A stretch of DNA of 64,000 bases, taken from NCBI RefSeq assembly GCF_000566685.1, contig NZ_AZQN01000002.1, forward strand, positions 434,001 to 498,000. The letters are read 5' to 3'. The DNA comes from Dyadobacter tibetensis Y620-1. GTDB lineage: Bacteria > Bacteroidota > Bacteroidia > Cytophagales > Spirosomataceae. Positions within the stretch are counted from its first letter, which is position 1, and each line of letters begins with the position of its first letter. Position numbers and translations under genes: made by a program. The notes beneath the pieces were generated by a model. That model was not told where the DNA came from. It did no database searches and saw only the letters and a program-made list of their open reading frames with translations. Shown here piece by piece: positions 36,678-44,938 of the stretch.

Positions 36678-37892
36678 ATGAACACAGATCAACCGCTATC
36701 AGTACAGCCGCTAAGCGCTAAGGAAATCGATTTTATTCAAGCCCATTTAAAGGCCGACATTCATACGCTTATGCTCCAGGCCAAGCGATTCCCGGAGCTA
36801 GATATGCCCAAGCTATGCCAACAAATACTGTCCAGGCAAAAGGCCAAAAAAAAACTTCCTGAATGGTTTGCCCATACCCAATTGGTATTTCCTCCTCCAC
36901 TATCCATTGAACAAGCCTCATCGGAAGCAACGGCACTTTATAAAGCCTCTCTAATGGAAGGAGAATCGCTGCTGGATATTACAGGTGGTACAGGCATCGA
37001 CCATTATTATATGAGCAAAAAATTTGACCGGTCCACTTATTGTGAAATTAATCCGGAGGTGAGTAGTGTGGCTCATCTCAACTTTAAACTCCTAGGATCC
37101 TCCCAAATAAGCGTGTACCATGGCGATTTCCAAAGCTACCTCGACCTTCATCCCGAACAGGTAGACTGGCTCTATGCGGACCCAGCCCGAAGGGGTACCC
37201 AAAAGGAAAAGGTAGTATTGCTCTCTGACTGTAGTCCCGATGTAGTAGCCTTAGGGTCCAAGCTCAAAAATTCTGCGCATCAGCTGCTTATTAAGACCTC
37301 CCCTGTGCTGGACATTGCAGGTGCGGTAGAGGCACTAGGAGGCATACATGAAGTGCATATTATCGGCCTCGGATCGGAATGTAAGGAGTTACTCTTCGTC
37401 CGGTTCAGCCAGGCCCCAACTTTCAATTATCTCAGAAAAGTGCGGCTATTACTTCCTTCGGGAAAGGTATATGCAGCATTGGACTTCAGTATGGATGATG
37501 AAAAGAACACCATATCGGAATTTTCCGCCCCTCAAACATTCCTGTACGAACCGCATGCGGCCGTCATGAAGGCGGGTTGCTACAAATGGATCGGAGCTAA
37601 TTTCCACATCAATAAAATTGCAACCTCGAGTCATCTATATACATCTGATCGCCTAGTAGAGAATTTCCCTGGCCGAACTTTCCGTATCCTGGCCGTGTGC
37701 AAACCGGATGCGAAGGAAGTGAAAAATATAATAAAGACTGACAAGGCTAATCTGACGATACGTAATTTCCCTGGCTCTGTTGATGACCTTCGGAAAAAAT
37801 TACGTCTTAAGGAAGGTGGAAAAACCTATCTGTTCGCTACGACTCTGGAGAATGAAAAGAAAGTCGTTATCATAACAGAAAAGATTGCCTAA
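36678..37892 (+). CDS. Class I SAM-dependent methyltransferase with THUMP-like domain
   Basis: A 404-residue protein with a helical N-terminal region, a Rossmann methyltransferase core from about 95 (LLDITGGTGIDHYYMSKKF for SAM, YCEINPEV as the acidic loop, LYADPARRG at about 165 as the DPAR active-site motif), and a C-terminal THUMP-like domain. Proteins of this type are conserved in Bacteroidota and probably modify RNA, but the target is not known. It reads divergently from acs, with short palindromes in the spacer. Confidence 0.85.
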   Translation: MNTDQPLSVQPLSAKEIDFIQAHLKADIHTLMLQAKRFPELDMPKLCQQILSRQKAKKKLPEWFAHTQLVFPPPLSIEQASSEATALYKASLMEGESLLDITGGTGIDHYYMSKKFDRSTYCEINPEVSSVAHLNFKLLGSSQISVYHGDFQSYLDLHPEQVDWLYADPARRGTQKEKVVLLSDCSPDVVALGSKLKNSAHQLLIKTSPVLDIAGAVEALGGIHEVHIIGLGSECKELLFVRFSQAPTFNYLRKVRLLLPSGKVYAALDFSMDDEKNTISEFSAPQTFLYEPHAAVMKAGCYKWIGANFHINKIATSSHLYTSDRLVENFPGRTFRILAVCKPDAKEVKNIIKTDKANLTIRNFPGSVDDLRKKLRLKEGGKTYLFATTLENEKKVVIITEKIA

Positions 37893-37931
37893 GGGTAAAG
37901 CCACTCCAAAATCACTTAACTTTCATCAGGC

Positions 37932-38576
37932 ATGAAACACACTGTAACATTACTTACCAGCCTGGTCCTGCATCTGGTAATTACCCAGTTGAGCGCCCAA
38001 ACTATCTATCCTGGAAAGAAAAATATTGACAAGACCGATTATTTCGGTTTGTTTCTGAATCAAAATATTCCGGAAAAGCAATTAATTAAATACTGGGAGG
38101 TTTATTTAGGACAGTACGGTAAAGTCAAGGAGAAAAGAGGAGTGGTCAGGATAGAACGCGCATCGGTTCCACAACTATCAGCGAACCCTGTTTTGATTTT
38201 AAGCGAAATATCTTCTCCCTCCAAAGGTCAGTCACAGCTTTTTATGACCTTTGCGGTAGATGGCAGGTTCATTGAAAGCTATTCGGGAAATACCTATACT
38301 ACGGCAGAATCCATACTGAAGGAATTTGCCAGCCGGGCTGCAGCAAAAAATGAAGTACAACTTGCCGATGATGCCTTTTCTGATTCCGAAAAGACACATA
38401 AAAAGCTTATAAGAGAAGGAGAAGATCTAGCAAAAGATATTGAAAGAATGGAGAAGAAACTCTCCGAACTTCGTCAAAGCTTAGAAAGAAATAGATCAGA
38501 GATTGAGCTATCGATTACAGACCTTCAAAATAAACAGAAAGCGCTGGAGATGCAGAAGGGCAGGTTGCCAAAATAG
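37932..38576 (+). CDS. Exported coiled-coil protein of unknown function
   Basis: A 214-residue protein with a signal peptide (1-22, ending QLSAQ). Residues 35-145 form a compact mixed domain with YWEVYLGQYGKVKEKRGVVR and LFMTFAVDGRFIESYSG. The last 65 residues are a charged helix with heptad-like spacing (EGEDLAKDIERMEKKLSELR), likely a coiled coil. No family is recognised. It starts 39 bases after the methyltransferase gene and ends at a hairpin. Confidence 0.75.
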   Translation: MKHTVTLLTSLVLHLVITQLSAQTIYPGKKNIDKTDYFGLFLNQNIPEKQLIKYWEVYLGQYGKVKEKRGVVRIERASVPQLSANPVLILSEISSPSKGQSQLFMTFAVDGRFIESYSGNTYTTAESILKEFASRAAAKNEVQLADDAFSDSEKTHKKLIREGEDLAKDIERMEKKLSELRQSLERNRSEIELSITDLQNKQKALEMQKGRLPK

Positions 38577-38597
38577 TAACACATGCTTGCAGAGATT

Positions 38598-38644
38598 TAC
38601 CAAAGAGGATGGTTAATCAGGACGACCTCCCCTCCTCTTTGGTA
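38598..38644. terminator. Hairpin between convergent genes
   Basis: A 12-bp perfect stem TACCAAAGAGGA/TCCTCTTTGGTA with a 23-base loop lies between the ends of the coiled-coil gene and the Spx/ArsC gene. There is no T run, so it may end transcription only weakly. Confidence 0.55.
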
Positions 38645-38651
38645 ATAAATA

Positions 38652-39008
38652 TTATCTATCAAAAATACGCTGATAGTTTTCTTCAGAAAACCCTAACGCA
38701 ACAATTTTCCCTTCTTCATCCTGAATCAATGGCCTTTTGATTACAGAGGTTTTCGCTATCATCAGACTGGTGGCCTGCTGGGGCCCCAGAACTTCCGTTT
38801 TCTCTTCATCGGAAAGTCGTTTCCAGGTGGTACCCGCCTTATTAATGAGATCTTGCCAGGGCAGCTGATCCATCCATTGAGCTATAATTTCCTCTGAAAT
38901 ACCCTTCTTTTTATAATCGTGAAAAATATATTCAATCCCTTTCGCATCTAACCATTGTCTGGCCTTTTTCACTGTATTACAATTGGGAATAGCATAAATT
39001 GTGAGCAT
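38652..39008 (-). CDS. Spx/MgsR/YffB-type ArsC family protein
   Basis: A 118-residue thioredoxin-fold protein of the ArsC superfamily. The single N-terminal cysteine lies in IPNCNTVKKARQWL near 10, and RPLIQDEEGKIVALGFSEENY closes the protein. True arsenate reductases carry further cysteines or an arsenite pocket; this short form fits the YffB/Spx-like group, whose members act as glutathione-linked reductases or transcription factors. The function here is open. It lies 8 bases downstream of the symporter gene and is likely cotranscribed. Confidence 0.85.
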   Translation of the reverse strand: MLTIYAIPNCNTVKKARQWLDAKGIEYIFHDYKKKGISEEIIAQWMDQLPWQDLINKAGTTWKRLSDEEKTEVLGPQQATSLMIAKTSVIKRPLIQDEEGKIVALGFSEENYQRIFDR

Positions 39009-39016
39009 AAGAAATA

Positions 39017-40411
39017 CTAATTTACTATTTCGGTTTCCAGAATTAAGTCGGAGTTATGCATTTTTTCATCATCAAGTTCCCCTTCCCAGCGCGCCACTAC
39101 AGCCGTGGCTAAGCAGTTCCCTACAACATTGACAGAAGTACGGGCCATGTCCATCAGTTCGTCAATGCCCATAATCAGCAACACGGGCCACTCGGGCATG
39201 CCAAAGTTGGCAATGGCACCCAAGAGAATAACCAGGGTTGCTCTAGGAATACCTGCAACACCTTTACTGGTAAGCATCAATAGCAATACCATGGATAATT
39301 GTTGCCCCAGAGTCATCTCAGTTCCTGTGGCTTGAGCAACAAACACGGTAGCCAAGGCCAGGTAGAGGGTCGACCCATCGAGGTTGAAACTATAACCGGT
39401 GGGCATAACGAAAGAAACGATTTGACGTGGGACCCCGAATTTCTCCATTTTCTCCATAGCCTTCGGAAGAGCCGACTCCGAACTTGTCGTTGCAAAGGCA
39501 ATTGACACGGGTTCGAAAATAGTTTTTACGAACTTAATAATAGGGATTCGTGCGAAGAGCATGATGGGTACAAAAACCAACAAAACAAAGGCGATCAGAG
39601 CGACATATAAAGTAGCAAGTAACAGAGCCAGGTTTTTTAGTACGTCAATCCCCATATGGCCCACTGTTTCGGCTATGGCGGCACCTACTCCAATTGGAGC
39701 GAAGAGCATGATAATTTTTGTAAACTTAAACATGACTTCTGCAAGAAGCTCCACCCCATTGACAAATTTTTGCTTCTTCTCGGCCGGCAGCAAGGCTAGG
39801 CTAACGCCGAATAGAACACTAAATACCACAATCTGTAGCACTTCTCCATTATAAATGGATTTGGCAATATTCTCGGGGAAAGAATGTAAGATTACCTCCT
39901 GCCAACCCTGACTTTGTACAGAAGGAAGGGCGACATTCAATGCCTCAGGAGGAATGATTCCCTCTCCTGGTTTAAACCAATTGGCAAAGAACAACCCTAT
40001 TAATAAAGCGAAGGTTGTAACTACTTCAAAATAAAGAAGAGACTTCCAGCCCATTCGACCTACCTGTTTCAGATCGGAATGACCGGCTATACCCGCTACC
40101 AGAGTAGCAAAAAGTAAAGGAGCAATAACGGTCTTGATCATCTGCAGGAAAATCTGGCGCAAGAAATGCACCTGAACTCCCACTTCTGGAAAATCATACC
40201 CAATTTCGGTACCTACCAACATCGAAATTAATATCGAAGTGGTAAGATTTCTTTTCAATATAGCGTAGATGATCAAACCAGTTAGAGCCGACCATCTTAA
40301 TCCAATTAGAATAGATTCGGGAATGGCTACCAGGTCGTAGGCATTCAACAGAGACGCTACAGCCGCAATAAAGCATAATACGATATTAATCAGGGTAATT
40401 TTACTCTTCAT
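39017..40411 (-). CDS. Dicarboxylate/amino acid:cation symporter (DAACS family)
   Basis: A 464-residue inner membrane carrier of the GltP/DctA family, taking up C4-dicarboxylates or glutamate/aspartate with protons or sodium. The re-entrant loop motif FATTSSESALPKAMEKM and the helix 7 motif MPTGYSFNLDGSTLYLALA are intact, as is the later VNVVGNCLATAVVARWEGE. An extra hydrophobic N-terminal part of about 60 residues precedes the usual start region. The substrate cannot be fixed. It is followed 8 bases later by the Spx/ArsC gene. Confidence 0.92.
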   Translation of the reverse strand: MKSKITLINIVLCFIAAVASLLNAYDLVAIPESILIGLRWSALTGLIIYAILKRNLTTSILISMLVGTEIGYDFPEVGVQVHFLRQIFLQMIKTVIAPLLFATLVAGIAGHSDLKQVGRMGWKSLLYFEVVTTFALLIGLFFANWFKPGEGIIPPEALNVALPSVQSQGWQEVILHSFPENIAKSIYNGEVLQIVVFSVLFGVSLALLPAEKKQKFVNGVELLAEVMFKFTKIIMLFAPIGVGAAIAETVGHMGIDVLKNLALLLATLYVALIAFVLLVFVPIMLFARIPIIKFVKTIFEPVSIAFATTSSESALPKAMEKMEKFGVPRQIVSFVMPTGYSFNLDGSTLYLALATVFVAQATGTEMTLGQQLSMVLLLMLTSKGVAGIPRATLVILLGAIANFGMPEWPVLLIMGIDELMDMARTSVNVVGNCLATAVVARWEGELDDEKMHNSDLILETEIVN

Positions 40412-40790
40412 ACTTAAAGGTTCAGATTAGATAAAGCGTTTAATACGGTAAACTTAGGTAAATTAGACTGAAAGCGTGCACAATGATGAGTAGCAAAATA
40501 GGCCTAATTCCAAATATTTTACTTGGATTATGGGATAATTGTTATATTCATACTACTAATACCATTTTTTATAGAACAAACACAAAGGAAAAATGGAATT
40601 AACCATATGAAATAGTTTTTAAGACTAATGGTTGTTCTAACAATAAAGCAATATTACTAAATAATTATGATTATAAAAGTCGTTTGTTAGCTGACCACCG
40701 TCATTTCAGGTTGGCACCATTATTGATTATTATTGTATAATATAATTCTTAGTAGAAAAAAATGTAATAACCTCAAAATCGTTAGGACTC
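40412..40790. other. AT-rich divergent spacer before the stress protein gene
   Basis: This 379-base stretch separates the symporter gene and the universal stress protein gene, which read apart from each other. It is AT-rich with no open frame worth calling. It holds a sigma-54-like site at 40711-40727 and no RNA gene that I can recognise. Confidence 0.6.
40711..40727 (+). promoter_or_regulatory. Sigma-54-like promoter candidate upstream of the universal stress protein gene
   Basis: TTGGCACCATTATTGAT matches the minus-24/minus-12 pattern TGGCAC-N5-TTGCA with the correct 10-base gap between the GG and the second dinucleotide, but the minus-12 GC is GA here. The start codon is 64 bases downstream. 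Regulation by RpoN is therefore possible but unproven. Confidence 0.35.
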
Positions 40791-41642
40791 ATGAAAAAGA
40801 TATTAATTCCCATAGACTTTTCGGAAAATGCATATAAGGCCTTGGAAGCTGCGAAGGTCATCGCCAGCAAGTACAATTCTGAATTACTGGTCATGCACGC
40901 CTATAAACCTTATTATGCCAATATAGGTGCAGCAGATGGGGGAATCATCACAGCCGTGGGATCTCCAGACGCCCTGGCCCTCACAGCCGAGCTGGAGGAA
41001 GAGTTTAAGAGAAAGCTCGAACAGGTAGAAGCAGACCTGATCCATGAGGGTTATACGGTACATTCGCTCTGGGAGTTTGGATCGGTGAAGACGGCTGTAG
41101 AACAAGTGGTGGCCACTCATCACCCCGACCTGGTAGTTGTGGGGCGAACAGGAGAAGGGGGCTTTTTGGATAAATTAATTGGTACCTCTGCGACTTCAAT
41201 CGCCTTGCATACCCCCTGTCCGGTACTGGTTATTCCCCCACAAAGCTCCCCTACCTCATTCAGGGAAATTGTTTATGCCACACAACTAGAATACGACGAG
41301 AACAGCAATTTAGCGCAAGTGCTATCCTTTGCCCGAACCATGGGCGCTAACATACAATTCCTGAAAGTCAACAGCAAGAGCCAAATGGATATTCAACCCG
41401 ATAGCCAGTTTCTGGCTGATATAAGGACTACATTCGGCCTACCTGCTGATCTTTTCGTTACCCGGGACGCCAAACATGTTTTGGATGGCATCGAAGATTA
41501 CTGCGATGAGGTGGAGGCTGATTTGATTGTAGTGTCATCTCGTGAGAGAGGATTTCTTGAAGAATACCTAATCAACCCGGGACTGACCAAAAAGTTAATT
41601 ATAGACACGCATTTACCACTGCTCGTTTATCACCTTAAATAA
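40791..41642 (+). CDS. Tandem-domain universal stress protein
   Basis: A 283-residue cytoplasmic protein made of two UspA domains (1-145 and 146-283). The first starts KKILIPIDFSENAYKALEAA and has an intact ATP-binding loop, GRTGEGGFLDKLIGTS, matching G-x2-G-x9-G-S/T. In the second domain the loop is degenerate (SSRERGFLEEYLINPG), so only one nucleotide site is expected. Such proteins bind ATP and aid survival under stress. The corA gene starts 7 bases downstream, so the two are one transcript, possibly from the sigma-54-like site. Confidence 0.92.
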   Translation: MKKILIPIDFSENAYKALEAAKVIASKYNSELLVMHAYKPYYANIGAADGGIITAVGSPDALALTAELEEEFKRKLEQVEADLIHEGYTVHSLWEFGSVKTAVEQVVATHHPDLVVVGRTGEGGFLDKLIGTSATSIALHTPCPVLVIPPQSSPTSFREIVYATQLEYDENSNLAQVLSFARTMGANIQFLKVNSKSQMDIQPDSQFLADIRTTFGLPADLFVTRDAKHVLDGIEDYCDEVEADLIVVSSRERGFLEEYLINPGLTKKLIIDTHLPLLVYHLK

Positions 41643-41649
41643 GATACTC

Positions 41650-42774
41650 TTGACACAGAAGCACCCTGCAACCAAAAAAGCCCTTTCCAAGAAAGGAGGA
41701 CGCAAAAAGCATAATTTTGTTAACGAAAACCTTCTGACATCTCCAGGGACAATTACCTACGTAGGGCCTTCTGTTCCTTTGAAGACAGAAATCCGGAAAA
41801 TCTCATTTAATGGAACTCATTTCTCCAGCCAGAACCCACTGTCTATCCAGGACTGTTACCCATCTACTCTGGATCCGACCATGGTTTCCTGGCTGGATGT
41901 AAATGGAATTCACGACCCCAGTTTAATTGAAAAGCTTGGAAAAATTTACAATTTACATCCGCTTATCTTGGAGGACATTGTCAATACTGAGCATAAACCT
42001 AAGCTGGAAATTTATGAGAATAAATACATTTTTCTAACTCTCAAAATGATACATGTGGAGCAATCCGCTCCATTGAGTCTTTATTTCGAACATATCAATT
42101 TTGTTTTATCCGATCATATTCTCATCTCGTTCCAAGAAGAATTGACCGGCGATGTATTTAGCCCTGTGCTAGAGCGTCTAAGGGCTTCCATCGGTAAAAC
42201 CCGTAAAAATGGGGCTGATTACCTGATGTTTGCCTTAATGGATATCATTGTTGATCATTATTTCTTTGCCATAGAAGCCCTTGGAAAGAGTCTGGACGAT
42301 CTGGAGGAAGCGGTGCTGAGTGGGTCTGGAGACCTCAGTTTAAAGGATTTGTACTTGCTGCGCAGTGAACTTACCACTACCCGCCGTATGGTGTGGCCCC
42401 TTCGCGAAATGATTACCCAACTAATCCGGGAAGAAAACCGGCTAATTGATCGGGAGAGTGTACCCTATTTTCGGGACCTGCACGACCATGTGATGCAAGT
42501 GGTGGAGACCATCGACGCCTATCGTGATCTATTAGCAAGCCTGGCTGATGTACATTTATCAACGGTGAGCAACCGTATGAATTCTGTCATGAAGACCTTA
42601 ACCGTATTCTCGGCAATATTTATGCCGTTAACCTTTATTGTAGGTGTTTACGGCATGAATTTCGATAATATGCCCGAGTTGCATTGGAGAAACGGATATT
42701 TCTATACCTGGGGCCTTATGGGCATGACGACCGCAGGGATGCTTCTTTATTTTTTCAGAAAAAAATGGGTATAG
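41650..42774 (+). CDS. corA: CorA family magnesium/cobalt transporter
   Basis: A 374-residue pentameric divalent cation channel. The long cytoplasmic domain is followed by two C-terminal helices with the diagnostic YGMNFDNMPEL at their junction. The best start is a TTG at 41650 (MTQKHPATKKALSKKGGRKK), giving an unusually basic N-terminal tail of about 20 residues. No ATG occurs before residue 77. It is 7 bases behind the universal stress protein gene, and a terminator follows. Confidence 0.93.
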   Translation: MTQKHPATKKALSKKGGRKKHNFVNENLLTSPGTITYVGPSVPLKTEIRKISFNGTHFSSQNPLSIQDCYPSTLDPTMVSWLDVNGIHDPSLIEKLGKIYNLHPLILEDIVNTEHKPKLEIYENKYIFLTLKMIHVEQSAPLSLYFEHINFVLSDHILISFQEELTGDVFSPVLERLRASIGKTRKNGADYLMFALMDIIVDHYFFAIEALGKSLDDLEEAVLSGSGDLSLKDLYLLRSELTTTRRMVWPLREMITQLIREENRLIDRESVPYFRDLHDHVMQVVETIDAYRDLLASLADVHLSTVSNRMNSVMKTLTVFSAIFMPLTFIVGVYGMNFDNMPELHWRNGYFYTWGLMGMTTAGMLLYFFRKKWV

Positions 42775-42810
42775 GAGCTAAGTATTTTCATCCTAACCAT
42801 AAAAATAAAA

Positions 42811-42845
42811 GTGCGCGCTGAAATGAATCAGCGCGCTCTTTTTAC
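42811..42845. terminator. Bidirectional terminator between corA and the ompA-like gene
   Basis: A 9-bp GC-rich stem GCGCGCTGA/TCAGCGCGC (42813-42821 with 42828-42836) is followed by TCTTTTT on the plus strand and ACTTTTATTTTT on the minus strand, serving both convergent genes. Confidence 0.9.
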
Positions 42846-42860
42846 TTTTATTTCTAATAA

Positions 42861-44366
42861 TTACTTCTGAAACCCAGCAGGATAAGTAGAGCGGATGCTA
42901 TTCATCGGAAGAATTTTAATTTCCACACGACGGTTAGACTGAAGTCCTTCTACTGTAGTGTTCTCAGCAATTGGTCTTAGCTCTCCATAGTATTCCGCAA
43001 TGATTCGGCTCGGATCCTGAAGACCCGCTCTGATCAGGAAGCGCTTTGCTGCATCGACACGGCGACGAGACAAGGCTACGTTATAGCTATCGCTAGCACG
43101 TGCATCGGTATGCCCTACCAAAACAATACGGCAGTTGACACGCATATTCAATAGTTCTACAACCTTGCTCAATGTTTCTTTAGAGGCGTTACGGATTATG
43201 GCTTTATCGGTATCAAATTCCACATTAGAGAATAATGCTTCACATTCATCTTTCGGAAGATTGTTTTTGATAGCATCCCGGATAATTTTGTCGATATCCA
43301 AGGCCACTCCCCCACCAGATACAATACTTCCCATGGGCGTATTAGCTTCTTTGTCGAACAAGTCGGCTACACCGTCACCATCAGAGTCGGTATAAAGACG
43401 TGGATCAACTGGCTTAGGCATATTAACCTTTGCAATAGAGTCAGCATCGTTCATCGTCGGGTTGTATGGAACGGGGATAAGCGACTTGGGGTCGGCCCAG
43501 CGTAGGTGGTAACGACCACTGCCCGCATCATAAACACCATTTTTAGACTTCACCGGATTTTTTCCCAATTTATAGGTCAGAGCAATGGAAGCCATCCCCC
43601 AGCCATCATTTTTTGAGTCTCCTTTAGCAAACGTCCAGATTCCGGCCTGTGACTGATAGTCGGACAAACCACCAACGGTCAGATCCAGCTTTTCTGTGTT
43701 TACATAGCTATATGTAAAATCTACACCTAAATCGAAGCGAGGAGACAATTCGTAATGAACGGCAAGACCAGCAGGCACCACCCATTCGCGGGTATAAGTT
43801 GATCCGTTACGATCCCAGGTCCCGGCAGTTTTAGAACTACCCTCTGTATTCGACGAAAGTGAACCGGATACGCCGGTGTTTACATTGGTATAATTTAAGT
43901 CGGTGTGATAGTACATAATACCCCCTCCCAAATGTGCATCAATTTTCCAATGGCGCATCTTATTATGGCCCAGGAGTAACCGGTTAAGGTTCATGGTTCC
44001 GTCCAAAGTCAATTGAATAAAGGAAGGGCTATTGAAGTTGGCATTGTAGGTGTCACCTGTGATAGAACTTTTATGCCCCATTTTGGACCCTTGAAGTTGG
44101 CCGTTAAAGCCGGTAAGCTGTACCCCGAAAATCGGTGATAACTGCTTGTTAATTGATAGTCCCCATCCTCCCGTAAGCTTTTCGTCCTGGCCGAGTTTGA
44201 AATCATATTCTTTCAGATCACCGAAGAACTTGGTAATACCCCCGTAGCCCGTGATGGACCAGGTATTCATTTTATTCGGTCCGTCGTATGTTCTGTTTTG
44301 GGCAATTGAGTCTAAACTTAATAGGGACAAACAAGCGATAGCAATGTAAAGATTCTTTTTCTTCAT
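42861..44366 (-). CDS. OmpA family outer membrane protein
   Basis: The frame can start with a GTG at 44375, but the ATG at 44366 gives a normal signal peptide (MKKKNLYIAIACLSLLSLD) and 501 residues. Residues about 35-270 look like an outer membrane beta-barrel (alternating strands, VHYELSPRFDLGVDFTYSY). A calcium-type thrombospondin repeat DSDGDGVADLFD comes near 325. The C-terminal OmpA domain (NVEFDTDKAIIRNASKETL, GHTDARASDSYN, LSRRRVDAAKRFL) binds peptidoglycan. It tethers the outer membrane to the wall and may be abundant. It lies directly downstream of RNase P RNA. Confidence 0.93.
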   Translation of the reverse strand: MKKKNLYIAIACLSLLSLDSIAQNRTYDGPNKMNTWSITGYGGITKFFGDLKEYDFKLGQDEKLTGGWGLSINKQLSPIFGVQLTGFNGQLQGSKMGHKSSITGDTYNANFNSPSFIQLTLDGTMNLNRLLLGHNKMRHWKIDAHLGGGIMYYHTDLNYTNVNTGVSGSLSSNTEGSSKTAGTWDRNGSTYTREWVVPAGLAVHYELSPRFDLGVDFTYSYVNTEKLDLTVGGLSDYQSQAGIWTFAKGDSKNDGWGMASIALTYKLGKNPVKSKNGVYDAGSGRYHLRWADPKSLIPVPYNPTMNDADSIAKVNMPKPVDPRLYTDSDGDGVADLFDKEANTPMGSIVSGGGVALDIDKIIRDAIKNNLPKDECEALFSNVEFDTDKAIIRNASKETLSKVVELLNMRVNCRIVLVGHTDARASDSYNVALSRRRVDAAKRFLIRAGLQDPSRIIAEYYGELRPIAENTTVEGLQSNRRVEIKILPMNSIRSTYPAGFQK

Positions 44367-44419
44367 GGGAAACACCAGTTATGTGATTCAATTATTCACT
44401 ATTAATTTAAAATACAAAC

Positions 44420-44832
44420 AAAAAGTATAAGCCTATAAGCCGGATTCTGTAAATCGCAAAAACAAGTTTTTACGAAATTTCTATCATTTATCCAGGACTG
44501 TAGTCACCCACAGCCTCTAACGATCTACCCATGCTGATGCCATCTTTCGATGACGGAGACGAGTAGCCCCACTGACCAGCACCTATTTGATCTTTCAGCC
44601 CGTAAGGTTTACCCTGCCATGATAGTCACCTATCACGCGGTGGGCTCTTACCCCACCTTTTCACCCTTACCTGCCATAAAAAAATATGCCAGGCGGTATA
44701 TTCTCTGTGGCACTGGCTGTCAACCTCCCGTTTCCAAGGGGTTGCCTTCCCGTTAGGAAGTACGGCACCCTGCGCTGTCCGGACTTTCCTCCCCGATGTA
44801 AAACCGCGGCGATAGAACAGCTTAAACTTTTT
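44420..44832 (-). ncRNA. rnpB: RNase P RNA component (bacterial type A)
   Basis: The catalytic RNA that cuts 5' leaders from tRNA precursors. On the minus strand it contains the universal GAGGAAAGTCCGGAC segment near its 5' end and the closing AGAATCCGGCTTATAGGC near its 3' end. The P1 helix is seen directly: AAAAAGTTTAAGC at the 5' end pairs with GCTTATACTTTTT at the 3' end, apart from one mismatch. About 413 bases long, as expected. A minus-7 promoter element lies just upstream. A plus-strand frame at 44550-44756 and a minus-strand frame at 44626-44844 fall inside it and are not genes. Confidence 0.96.
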
Positions 44833-44841
44833 GCTCAGCTG

Positions 44842-44849
44842 CAAAGCTA
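44842..44849 (-). promoter_or_regulatory. Minus-7 promoter element of rnpB
   Basis: On the minus strand this reads TAGCTTTG, an exact TAnnTTTG match. It ends about ten bases before the predicted RNA 5' end, the right distance for a start site. The minus-33 part is not clear. Confidence 0.6.
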
Positions 44850-44938
44850 AGAAATACTTTCCTTTGATCTATGTGAAATATCTCATAAAAACCAAAAAAT
44901 TACTGGTGACTTATTTGGATACAGTAGCTGAGAATTAT

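Noticed and set aside
38652..39008. Arsenate reductase of an arsenic resistance locus
   Set aside because: No arsR, arsB or acr3 gene is near, and the single-cysteine short form matches the Spx/YffB group better.
44550..44844. Open frames on both strands near 44.6-44.8 kb
   Set aside because: They lie inside the RNase P RNA gene, which explains the sequence fully.
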